Origin: Streptomyces sp. NRRL WC-3605
GTDB taxonomy: Bacteria; Actinomycetota; Actinomycetes; Streptomycetales; Streptomycetaceae
Direction of reading: 5' to 3'
Assembly: GCF_001509795.1 (NCBI RefSeq)
Contig: NZ_LLZN01000042.1
Span: 1 to 64,000 of the forward strand
Length of the DNA: 64,000 nt
This document shows positions 25,808 to 32,987 of this stretch, one piece after another (position 1 is the stretch's first letter; each line of letters opens with the position of its first letter). The notes below the pieces were generated by a model, which ran no database searches, was not told where the DNA came from, and saw nothing but the letters and a program-made list of their open reading frames with translations. The position numbers and the translations under genes were made by a program.

Positions 25808-25978
25808 GTGCAGCAACGCACCAGCACCACCGAGCGCTACACCCGGGGCGTCGCCGCCGCGGTGGTCGCCGTGACGACCCTGATCCTGGCGGCCAACGCG
25901 GGACCGGCGAGAGCGATGGAGCCGAGACCGGCACAGCAGCGGACTCAGCATGTCATTCCGCAGGCCGCCACGCGGTAG
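25808..25978 (+). CDS. Small exported peptide precursor (56 aa)
   Basis: A 56-residue protein too short for most gene finders. GTG start with GAGG five bases upstream. It begins VQQRTSTTERYTR, then a hydrophobic core GVAAAVVAVTTLILAANAG and a cleavage-like ARA site at about residue 36. The predicted mature peptide is 20 residues, MEPRPAQQRTQHVIPQAATR. It starts 98 bp from, and divergent to, the XRE-TPR regulator and shares the palindromic control region. A signalling role for that regulator is an inference from RRNPP systems; alternatively it is a plain small secreted protein. Confidence 0.65.
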   Translation: MQQRTSTTERYTRGVAAAVVAVTTLILAANAGPARAMEPRPAQQRTQHVIPQAATR

Positions 25979-26013
25979 GTCTCACGGAATCACCACGTGC
26001 CCGGCCCCGGTTC

Positions 26014-27078
26014 TCACCCGGTGACCTGGAGCTGGCGCAGCTGCCGGTGCACGTTCTCCAGGGCGCCCTGCCGGCGGCCCGGCACCCGGCTGCGCAGCTC
26101 CACCAGGATCGGCCCGAGTTCACGGGCGCGCGCCGGGTCGTCGATCCGGCGCCACTGGTGGTGGGCGTGGTCGACCGCGGACTCCACCGCGGGCGCGTCC
26201 GGGGACTGCCCGGCGGTCAGCCGCGCCGACGCCACCGTCAGCCAGGTACGGCAGCTGCGCACCGGGTCCCCCGCCAGCATCGCGAGGTCCGCGCGGACCT
26301 CGATCCAGTGCAGCGCCTGCTCGGAGGCCGGGCCGTGGGTGTGCACGGCCGTCCGCTCGTGCCCGGCGGCCAGCGCGTCCGCCTCCGCGTGCCGCCCGGC
26401 CCGCGCGGCCTCGGAGATCGCGGCGTGCGGGTCGCCCGGCGCGGGCGGGTGAGCGGTCAGTACCAGGTCGACGCCGACCCCGGCCTCCGGCGCGATCCGG
26501 GCCAGCGCCTGCTCGTGGAGCCGGTCCAGCGGCGGCCGCAGCCCGCTGCGCAGCAGCGTGGCCACCGCCTTCATGTACACCGGGCCGCCCGGCGCCCGAC
26601 GGCCCGGCGGCGGGGCGATCCGGCCGAGGACGGTGGTGCCGCGGCCGCAGTCCAGCGGGTGGGCGCGCAGCCACTCCCAGGTCTCGGCGTCGGCGTGCAG
26701 ATCGAGGAGGAGGGACGTCGACCCCGGCGGGCGCAGACGCAGCTCGTCCCGGAACCAGTGCCAGGGAAGGCCCGTGTAGCGCACGGTGGCCCGTGTCGAG
26801 CGGGCCAGCGCGAGATGCGGGAGCCGCTGGCGGCGGTCCAGGTGCAGCTGGCCGGTGACGAACACGGTGAGCGGGCCGGGGGAGACGGCGGCGGCCCGCA
26901 GGCGGGTCAGCACGGCCTGCGGCTCCAGCGGGTCGGCGAGCTCGACGACGTTCGCGGTGCTGGTGCCGGACAGCACGGGCGGCGGCACGGCGGCCAGGAC
27001 CGGGAGCACGGAGGCGGCGTCCACCAGACGCCCCCGGCCGGCCGGAGCGGCGGCGAGCAGCAGCACTGTCCCGGGCAT
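26014..27078 (-). CDS. Uncharacterised protein, possible degenerate caspase-like fold
   Basis: A 354-residue cytosolic protein that I do not recognise with certainty. The first half alternates strands and helices. The strand-loop LTVFVTGQLHLD lies where a caspase has its catalytic His, and SLLLDLHADAETW where one has its DxC motif; both catalytic residues appear absent. The second half is helical and rich in Ala, His and Arg. The caspase comparison is my own pattern match and weak. ATG at 27078 has GGAGG five bases upstream. It lies between the XRE-TPR/peptide locus and a SpoIIE-type phosphatase. Confidence 0.75.
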   Translation of the reverse strand: MPGTVLLLAAAPAGRGRLVDAASVLPVLAAVPPPVLSGTSTANVVELADPLEPQAVLTRLRAAAVSPGPLTVFVTGQLHLDRRQRLPHLALARSTRATVRYTGLPWHWFRDELRLRPPGSTSLLLDLHADAETWEWLRAHPLDCGRGTTVLGRIAPPPGRRAPGGPVYMKAVATLLRSGLRPPLDRLHEQALARIAPEAGVGVDLVLTAHPPAPGDPHAAISEAARAGRHAEADALAAGHERTAVHTHGPASEQALHWIEVRADLAMLAGDPVRSCRTWLTVASARLTAGQSPDAPAVESAVDHAHHQWRRIDDPARARELGPILVELRSRVPGRRQGALENVHRQLRQLQVTG

Positions 27079-27148
27079 CGTTCCCTCCCCGTCCCCCGTC
27101 GATCACGTACGGCAGCACCGTAACCGCTGCGCGTGCGGGAAGGGGATC

Positions 27149-28336
27149 TCAGGGACGTCCGTCCCCCGGATGTTCCTCCCCCGCCGGGGGGATGCGCCGG
27201 ACCGCGAACACCGTGGTGTCGTCGGTGAGATGCCCGCCGCTGTGCCGCAGCGTGCTCTCCCGGACGAAGTCGACCAGCCGGCCCGGCAGGGCCAGACCGG
27301 GATCGGCGGCGACGGCGTCGGCGACCGTGCGGGCCAGCGGGAAGAAGACGCCGCGGCCGTCCCGTGCCTCGGTGACCCCGTCGGTCGTCATCAGCAGCGT
27401 CTCGCCGTACCGCAGAGGGGCCCGCAGCACCGGCGGCGGCCCGGGGGACGGGTCGAGTTCGCTCATCCCGACGGGGAGGTGGGCCCGGTTCCGCACCTGC
27501 CGCACCCCGTCGGGCCCGACGACGAGAGGGCTGTCGTGCCCGAGCACGAGGGCCTCGATGATCTCCGGCTCCGCGTCCGGGAACGCGACCAGGACGACCG
27601 TCGCGAACCGGTCGCCGTCCTCCCGGCCGAGCGCGGCCCGCATCCCCATATGCCGCTGGAGGCGCAGCTCCAGCCGGGCGGCGATCGTCGGCAGGTCCGG
27701 CTCGTGGTAGCCGGCCTCCCGGAACGTGCTGAGCAGTGCGGCGGCCACCTCGACCGCGCCGAGCCCTTTGCCCTGGACGTCACCGAGGATCACGCGTGTG
27801 CCGTGCGGCCCGGCCTGGATGTCGTAGAAGTCGCCGCCGACCCGGGCCTCGCTGTCGGAGGCGAGATAGACGGCCGCGTGCTCCAGACCGCCCCAGCCGG
27901 GCGGCAGCTCGCGCAGCACGGTGTGCCGGATGGTGGCCGCCACGTCCTCGATGTGCAGCATCCGCTCCTCGCCGCGCACCCGGACCACGCAGGCCAGCGT
28001 GGCGAGGACACCGCCGATGGCGGCGAGGACCAGGTCGGGCAGGCCGGCCTGGAACTGGTGCGGCAGGACCGCGTCGGCGGCGATGTAGGTCAGCGGCGCG
28101 AGCACGGCGTACACGGCCGTCCCCCACACCCCGCAGATCGCGGCCGCGATGCCGGGCACCAGCACGATCCAGGACAGGATGCGGAAGTCGCTGCTGGTGC
28201 GGAAGTCCACGGCGACGATGCCGACGAGCAGCAGCAGCGGCGGCGCCCAGGCCACGCTCCTGCCCCGCACACGCAGAGGCCGCGCCCGGCGCATGCCACC
28301 CAGCGGGCTGACCTCACCGTCGCTGACGGCCCTCAT
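27149..28336 (-). CDS. Membrane SpoIIE-type PP2C phosphatase
   Basis: Ser/Thr phosphatase of 395 residues. Several N-terminal membrane helices (WAPPLLLLVGIVAVDF to AAICGVWGTAVYAVL and a third near LPDLVLAAIGGVLATL) precede a cytosolic PP2C_SIG domain. Metal-binding signatures: VGGDFYDI, VILGDVQGKG, MTTDGVTEARD and DDTTVFAV. Family members dephosphorylate anti-anti-sigma factors (SpoIIAA/BldG type), which would activate a sigma factor. No anti-sigma or STAS gene is adjacent. The ATG at 28336 (MRAVSDG) follows GAGGCGC; the open frame continues upstream without a ribosome site. Confidence 0.93.
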   Translation of the reverse strand: MRAVSDGEVSPLGGMRRARPLRVRGRSVAWAPPLLLLVGIVAVDFRTSSDFRILSWIVLVPGIAAAICGVWGTAVYAVLAPLTYIAADAVLPHQFQAGLPDLVLAAIGGVLATLACVVRVRGEERMLHIEDVAATIRHTVLRELPPGWGGLEHAAVYLASDSEARVGGDFYDIQAGPHGTRVILGDVQGKGLGAVEVAAALLSTFREAGYHEPDLPTIAARLELRLQRHMGMRAALGREDGDRFATVVLVAFPDAEPEIIEALVLGHDSPLVVGPDGVRQVRNRAHLPVGMSELDPSPGPPPVLRAPLRYGETLLMTTDGVTEARDGRGVFFPLARTVADAVAADPGLALPGRLVDFVRESTLRHSGGHLTDDTTVFAVRRIPPAGEEHPGDGRP

Positions 28337-28479
28337 GCGCCTCAGCGAAACACGGCGTCCGGCGGGCCGCATCCGGGTACCCGGGCCGACGGCACCGAGC
28401 CGGCGCGCGACGCCGACTTGCCAGGCCGCCGCCCCAGGTGTGCTCTGGAGGGCGGGGGCGGAGAGGAAGGAGTGCTCTC

Positions 28480-28923
28480 ATGGCTCATGCGGCACCCGCG
28501 TCCCGGCGGCGCATGGTGAGCAGACGCCCGGCGACCGACATCCTCAGCCCGCGCGCTCACCGCGTCGCGAGCGTGGCCGTTCCGATCGTCCTCGGCCTGG
28601 TCTACGGCTACTGGGTGGCGGCGGACCGCCGTGCAGGCGGCGAGATCACCGGCTGGAACCTGCTCCTCGGCTTCGTCTCCGCGGCGGTGTTCATGCTGCT
28701 GTTCGTCGCCGTCCGGGCCGTCTCCGGCCAGATGCGGCGCGAGATGCACGCGATCCTGTGGGCCGCCTTCACCGGCTGCGCGCTCGGGTTCCTGTACAGC
28801 CAGACCGGCCACAGCGTCGTCAGGTCGTCCCTGATGGGGGTCGTGTTCGGCGCGGTCTGCTTCGTCGTGCTGTTCTACCGCTACTACACGCACGAGGACG
28901 CCGAGGGCCGGCGCGCCTCCTGA
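28480..28923 (+). CDS. Four-helix membrane protein, unknown function
   Basis: A 147-residue protein with a basic cytosolic N terminus and four membrane helices (VASVAVPIVLGLVYGYWVA, WNLLLGFVSAAVFMLLFVAV, AILWAAFTGCALGFLYS, SLMGVVFGAVCFVVLFYRYY). No recognised domain; relatives occur as hypothetical proteins in streptomycetes as far as I recall. AGGAG lies seven bases before the ATG. A strong hairpin follows its stop, so it is monocistronic. Confidence 0.85.
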   Translation: MAHAAPASRRRMVSRRPATDILSPRAHRVASVAVPIVLGLVYGYWVAADRRAGGEITGWNLLLGFVSAAVFMLLFVAVRAVSGQMRREMHAILWAAFTGCALGFLYSQTGHSVVRSSLMGVVFGAVCFVVLFYRYYTHEDAEGRRAS

Positions 28924-28942
28924 GCACACGCACAAGCACACG

Positions 28943-28973
28943 GCTCGGCCCCGGCCGCGCGCCGGGGCCGAGC
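28943..28973 (+). terminator. Hairpin terminator
   Basis: A perfect 13-bp stem GCTCGGCCCCGGC / GCCGGGGCCGAGC with a 5-nt loop, 20 bp after the stop of the four-helix membrane protein. Confidence 0.75.
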
Positions 28974-29146
28974 TCCTTCCCCTGCATCCACCTGCATCCA
29001 TCCACCTGGGGGCCCGGGGGTTTCTCCTCGCTCCCCCGATCCATGAGACACCCGTTCGGGTGAACCCTCCACCGGAGAGGGGAACCGTGCGCCCGGATGC
29101 AGGCACCCGGCGGGCGCCCCGGGCCGCGCGGTCCTTCGCTTGAGGG

Positions 29147-30064
29147 GTGTCCACACGGTTGCGCGACGGTCTGTCGGCGGCGCTGATCGCGCTGTCGTGC
29201 CTCCTCCTGCCGTTCGGCGCGGCGGCGTCCTGGGCCGCGTACGGGCTCGCCGACACCGGCCGCTACGTCACGGCCATGGCACCGCTCGCGTCCGACCCGG
29301 CCGTGCGGCGCGCGGCCGCCGACGCCCTGGGCACCGGGATCATGCGCGAGGTCGACCGGCGGCTGGCCGGGGCGCCCGCGTCACCCGCGCCCGGCACGGT
29401 CCGCCCCTTCGTCCGGGACGCGGCCGACTCCTTCACCCGCACCGCGACCTTCCGCACCGCCTGGGACGCCGGAAACCGGGCCGTGCACGACGCCGTCCTG
29501 GACGCCCTGCGCGACGGCCGCGCGGGCCCCGTCACCGTCGATCTCGCGCCGATCACCGCGCAGGTCAAGGAGCGGCTGCTGGACGACCACGTGACGGTCG
29601 CCCGGCACATCCCGGTCGAGCACACCGAGGTGCCCGTGCTCGGCGCCGACGAGCTGGCCCGGCTCAGGAAGGGGTACGACGTGCTGGAGGTCGCCGGGTT
29701 CTGGCTGCCCGTGGCCGCCGCCGTGCTCGCGGTGGCCGGGATCGCCGTGGCCGCCTGCCGCCGCCGCGCGGTCACCGCGGCCGCGCTCGGCACGGCCCTG
29801 GGCGGCGCGCTCCTCGTCCTCGCCGTGACCCTCGGCCGCCGGCTCACGCTCGCCGACCTGCCCGAGGCCGCCCACCGCCCGGCCGCCGGCGCCGTGTACG
29901 ACGCGCTGACCCAGCCGCTGCGCTCGGTGGCCTGGTCACTGGTCGCCCTCGGCCTGGCCGTGGCCCTCACGGCCCGCCTCGCCGCCCACCTGGCCCGGCG
30001 CCGCCGCGAGGCCGCCCGGCCCGCCACGGACCCCGCCCCTCCGCCGACCCGCGCCCGGGTCTGA
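29147..30064 (+). CDS. Membrane protein with large extracytoplasmic loop
   Basis: A 305-residue protein. One N-terminal helix (AALIALSCLLLPFGAAASW), a ~150-residue outside domain of mixed helices (GRYVTAMAPLASDPAVRRAA to ARLRKGYDVLEVAG) and three C-terminal helices (WLPVAAAVLAVAGIAVA, ALGTALGGALLVLAVTLG, SVAWSLVALGLAVALTA). No enzyme motif. Function unknown. GTG at 29147 is directly preceded by GAGGG, leaving no normal spacer. The start is therefore uncertain or the transcript is leaderless. The EEP gene follows 64 bp downstream. Confidence 0.82.
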   Translation: MSTRLRDGLSAALIALSCLLLPFGAAASWAAYGLADTGRYVTAMAPLASDPAVRRAAADALGTGIMREVDRRLAGAPASPAPGTVRPFVRDAADSFTRTATFRTAWDAGNRAVHDAVLDALRDGRAGPVTVDLAPITAQVKERLLDDHVTVARHIPVEHTEVPVLGADELARLRKGYDVLEVAGFWLPVAAAVLAVAGIAVAACRRRAVTAAALGTALGGALLVLAVTLGRRLTLADLPEAAHRPAAGAVYDALTQPLRSVAWSLVALGLAVALTARLAAHLARRRREAARPATDPAPPPTRARV

Positions 30065-30128
30065 CGGGACCCGGGGGACACCCGGTGCTCCTGGCACCAT
30101 CGGCACCCCATCTCGTAACGTCGTCGCC

Positions 30129-31106
30129 GTGACAGACCGGGGGAGCCGGAACGGACGCCGCCGCCACCGGGCCGGCCGGTGGCTCGGCGCGCTGCTCCTG
30201 CTCGCCGTCACCGCCGTCGTCGCCTGCCGGGCCGCCGACACCGACGCCCTGACCCCCGTCCCGCAGCTGCTGGCCTTCCTGCCCTGGCTGCTCGTGCCCA
30301 CCGTGGCCGGGCTGCTGCTCGCCCTGCTCGCCCGCTGGTGGACCGGCCTGGTGTGGGCGGTCGCGCTGCTCGGCCTGCTGGCCTGGTTCATCGAGCCGTA
30401 CGGCAAGAGCCGCCGGCCGGACGGGCCGCCGCTGGCCTCCGTGCGCGTCCTGACCTCGAACGTCGAGTTCGGGCAGGCGGCGGGCGCGCTGGCCGCCGCC
30501 GTCCGCCGCGAGGAACCGGACCTCGTGTTCGTCCAGGAGTGCGAGCAGACCTGCGACGCCGTCCTCCGCCGGGAGCTCGGCTCCGCGTATCGGCACCGGG
30601 TGGCGGAGGTGGCCGCCGGGTCCCACGGCTCGGTGCTGCTCAGCCGGTTCCCGCTCGCCCCCGCCGAGGGCGTCGACGGCACCATGGCCATGCCGGGCGC
30701 CGTCGCCGACGTGCGCGGGCGGCCGGTACGGCTCCAGCTCGCGCACCCCATGCCGCCGCTGCCCGGCCGGACCGGGCCCTGGCGCCGCGAACTGGGGCGG
30801 CTGCGCGACCACGCCGCCGGACGCGGCCGCACCCCGCTCGTGCTCGCCGGGGACTTCAACGCCTCCCAGGACCACGCCGCCTTCCGCCGCATCCTCGACA
30901 CCGGCCTCCAGGACGCGGCCCGGCTCGGCGGCCACGACCGCACCCCGAGCTGGCCGGCCCGCACCGCACCGCCGCTCGGCGCGCAGATCGACCACGTGCT
31001 GCTCTCCCGGGACTTCTCCGTGCGCGCCACCCGCTTCCTCGACCTGCCCGGCACCGACCACCGCGCCCTGCTCGCCGACATCACCCTGCACCGGCGGCCC
31101 GGCTGA
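30129..31106 (+). CDS. Endonuclease/exonuclease/phosphatase family protein, membrane-bound
   Basis: A 325-residue protein with three N-terminal membrane helices (LGALLLLAVTAVVACRA, LLAFLPWLLVPTVAGLLLALL, WTGLVWAVALLGLLAWF) followed by a catalytic EEP domain on the outer face. Motifs: RVLTSNVEFG, VFVQECEQ (metal-binding Glu), LAGDFNAS, QIDHVLLS and PGTDHRALLA (catalytic His). Relatives cleave phosphodiesters in nucleic acids, lipids or inositol phosphates; the substrate is unknown. GTG start. It converges with snpA across a strong hairpin. Confidence 0.92.
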   Translation: MTDRGSRNGRRRHRAGRWLGALLLLAVTAVVACRAADTDALTPVPQLLAFLPWLLVPTVAGLLLALLARWWTGLVWAVALLGLLAWFIEPYGKSRRPDGPPLASVRVLTSNVEFGQAAGALAAAVRREEPDLVFVQECEQTCDAVLRRELGSAYRHRVAEVAAGSHGSVLLSRFPLAPAEGVDGTMAMPGAVADVRGRPVRLQLAHPMPPLPGRTGPWRRELGRLRDHAAGRGRTPLVLAGDFNASQDHAAFRRILDTGLQDAARLGGHDRTPSWPARTAPPLGAQIDHVLLSRDFSVRATRFLDLPGTDHRALLADITLHRRPG

Positions 31107-31108
31107 CG

Positions 31109-31152
31109 ACATGGGCGCGGCCGCCCCGTGCAGGAGGGCGGCCGCGCCATGT
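31109..31152. terminator. Bidirectional terminator between EEP gene and snpA
   Basis: Arms ACATGGGCGCGGCCGCCC and GGGCGGCCGCGCCATGT pair with one bulged G. The hairpin sits between two convergent stop codons. Confidence 0.78.
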
Positions 31153-31178
31153 GGGGGGTGGAACGTGGAGGAACCGCC

Positions 31179-31850
31179 TCAGCGGCGGGCTCCCTTGTCG
31201 AGGGCCTTGTCGAGCGCGGCCGCGAAGCCGTTGGCCCACAGCTGCTCGACCCGGGCCCGCTCGTTGGAGTCCGGCTGGGAGTTGGTGCACGACGGGCCGG
31301 GTCCGCCGCCCGACATCAGCTCGCTGCACGGGCCCTCGTAGTGGTCCGGCAGCCCGAGGACGTGGCCCGTCTCGTGCGTGGTGACACGGGTGGAGTCGTA
31401 CTCCTGGTTCTGCTGGTAGTCGAGGAAGACGTACCCGTTGCCGTGTCCGTCGGTCGAGGCGTACGAGCCGCGTGAGTCGTTGCCCTCGCGGTAGGTGAAG
31501 TCGGCGTTCGAACCGGACTGGAGCTTGACGTTGGAGACCGAGCTGTTCCAGATCTGGGCGCTGCGGGCTATCTGCGCGCTGAACGTGGGCGCGCCCGAGG
31601 CGTCGTAGACGACGGTGACCGCCGCGGCGGCCGTCGGCCGGGCGGCCTGCTTCTCGGCGACCGACTTCAGCACGGCCTGGAAGAAGGCCTTCGAGGCGTC
31701 GGAGTGGGACGGGCCGGCGACGAAACCGGCCTGGGCGTGAGTGTGGGCCGGGGCCGCGGTCGCCGGGGCGACCATGCCGAGGCCGAGGGCCGCGACACCG
31801 AGAGCGGCCGCCGCCGTCGTACGGGCGGACAGGGCGAAGGACATGCGCAT
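31179..31850 (-). CDS. snpA: Snapalysin (M7 zinc metalloprotease)
   Basis: Secreted neutral protease of 223 residues, family M7, found almost only in streptomycetes. Signal peptide to about residue 33, then a propeptide, then the catalytic domain. The zinc motif [11 protein letters not shown] (159-169) gives ligands His159, His163 and Asp169 with Glu160 as the base. [12 protein letters not shown] follows with the Met turn, and a cysteine pair is present. ATG at 31850 with AGGAG six bases upstream. A LysR-type gene is divergent, as in the known snpA-snpR arrangement where the regulator activates the protease. Confidence 0.96.
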   Translation of the reverse strand: MRMSFALSARTTAAAALGVAALGLGMVAPATAAPAHTHAQAGFVAGPSHSDASKAFFQAVLKSVAEKQAARPTAAAAVTVVYDASGAPTFSAQIARSAQIWNSSVSNVKLQSGSNADFTYREGNDSRGSYASTDGHGNGYVFLDYQQNQEYDSTRVTTHETGHVLGLPDHYEGPCSELMSGGGPGPSCTNSQPDSNERARVEQLWANGFAAALDKALDKGARR

Positions 31851-31928
31851 CGATGACTCCTAGGTGGGGGGTGAGTCGTCAAAGCGAGTGTCCGCGTCCG
31901 AAAAGCCGCTGTGATGATGGCAATCGGC

Positions 31929-31945
31929 GATAGCACGGGCCTATC
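31929..31945. promoter_or_regulatory. Candidate LysR-type operator between snpA and snpR
   Basis: GATAGCACGGGCCTATC is a near-perfect dyad. It contains T-N11-A, the LysR-type consensus spacing. Outer ATCGG (31923-31927) and CCGAT halves extend the symmetry. Located about 80 bp upstream of both starts. Confidence 0.55.
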
Positions 31946-32022
31946 AGGGCCCCGATTCGCCGCGTTCGGAGGGGATTTGGGTGGCTGGTGAAACCAGTCC
32001 TTCCGCTTTAGTCTCCCAGGGC

Positions 32023-32970
32023 ATGGAGCTCGAGGTGAGACACCTCCGCGCGCTGTGCGCGATAGCCGACACCGGCAGTCTGCACCGGGCCGCGCGGCAA
32101 CTGGGCGTCGCCCAGCCATCGTTGAGCACACAACTGCGCCGCATCGAGCAGGAGCTCGGCGGCCCGCTGTTCCTGCGGGCCCGCACCGGCTGCCGGCCCA
32201 CGCCGCTGGGCCGCCTGGTCCTCAGCCGCGCCCGCCCCCTGGTGTCCGAGATGCGCGCCCTCGTCACCGAGGCGCGGGCCGCCGCGATGGGCGGCGCCGC
32301 CCTGCGGGTCGGCTCGACCGCGAGCAAGGCCCTGGCGGGCTGGCTGCGCCGGCTGCGCGGCCACGGCCAGGACCCGAGCCTCCACATGAACGTCTCCCCC
32401 AACGCCCTGCTGCGCATGGTCGCCGACGGACAGCTGGACGTCGCCTTCGTGCACGAGGTGGAGGGCTGCCCCCTGCGCATCCCGGCCGAGCTGCGGCTGC
32501 GCGTGCTGATGGACCGCGAACCGCAGTTCGTGTCCCTGCCCACCGACCACCCGGCCGCCGCCCGGCGCGAGGTCGACCTGCGCGATCTCGCCGGCGACCG
32601 CTGGATGGTCGACCCGACCGTCGACGGCGAATGGGACGCCGTCCAGCGGATGTTCCGCGCGGCCGGCGTCAGCCCGCAGGTCCTGCACGGCGACTACTAC
32701 ACCGCCGACGCCCTGGTGGCCACCGGCGAGGTCGTCACCGTCTGCCAGCCCACCCACGCCGACAGCCCCACCATGGCCGTACGGCGGCTGCGCGGCGACC
32801 CCCTGGGCGTACGGCTGCTGCTGGCCGCCCGCACGGAGACCGACCTCGACGGCGTCTACCCCGCGCTGGAGCAGGCGTACTGGGAGGCGGCCCGGCAGGC
32901 ACCGGCGTACCGGGAGTGGCTGGAACACGACGGCGAACGGCGTCCGCCGCGTGTCCCGGCGCTCCCCTGA
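32023..32970 (+). CDS. snpR: LysR-type activator of snapalysin
   Basis: LysR-family regulator of 315 residues. Winged helix-turn-helix at the N terminus (ELEVRHLRALCAIADTGSLH, AARQLGVAQPSLSTQLRRIE) and an effector-binding domain of the periplasmic-binding-protein fold. Divergent from snpA, the classic place of the activator SnpR in streptomycetes. The ATG at 32023 gives the standard LysR N terminus. A GTG at 31981 would add 14 residues with no ribosome site. It probably autoregulates through the dyad in the shared intergenic region. Confidence 0.9.
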   Translation: MELEVRHLRALCAIADTGSLHRAARQLGVAQPSLSTQLRRIEQELGGPLFLRARTGCRPTPLGRLVLSRARPLVSEMRALVTEARAAAMGGAALRVGSTASKALAGWLRRLRGHGQDPSLHMNVSPNALLRMVADGQLDVAFVHEVEGCPLRIPAELRLRVLMDREPQFVSLPTDHPAAARREVDLRDLAGDRWMVDPTVDGEWDAVQRMFRAAGVSPQVLHGDYYTADALVATGEVVTVCQPTHADSPTMAVRRLRGDPLGVRLLLAARTETDLDGVYPALEQAYWEAARQAPAYREWLEHDGERRPPRVPALP

Positions 32971-32987
32971 CCGGCGTGCGACCGGCC

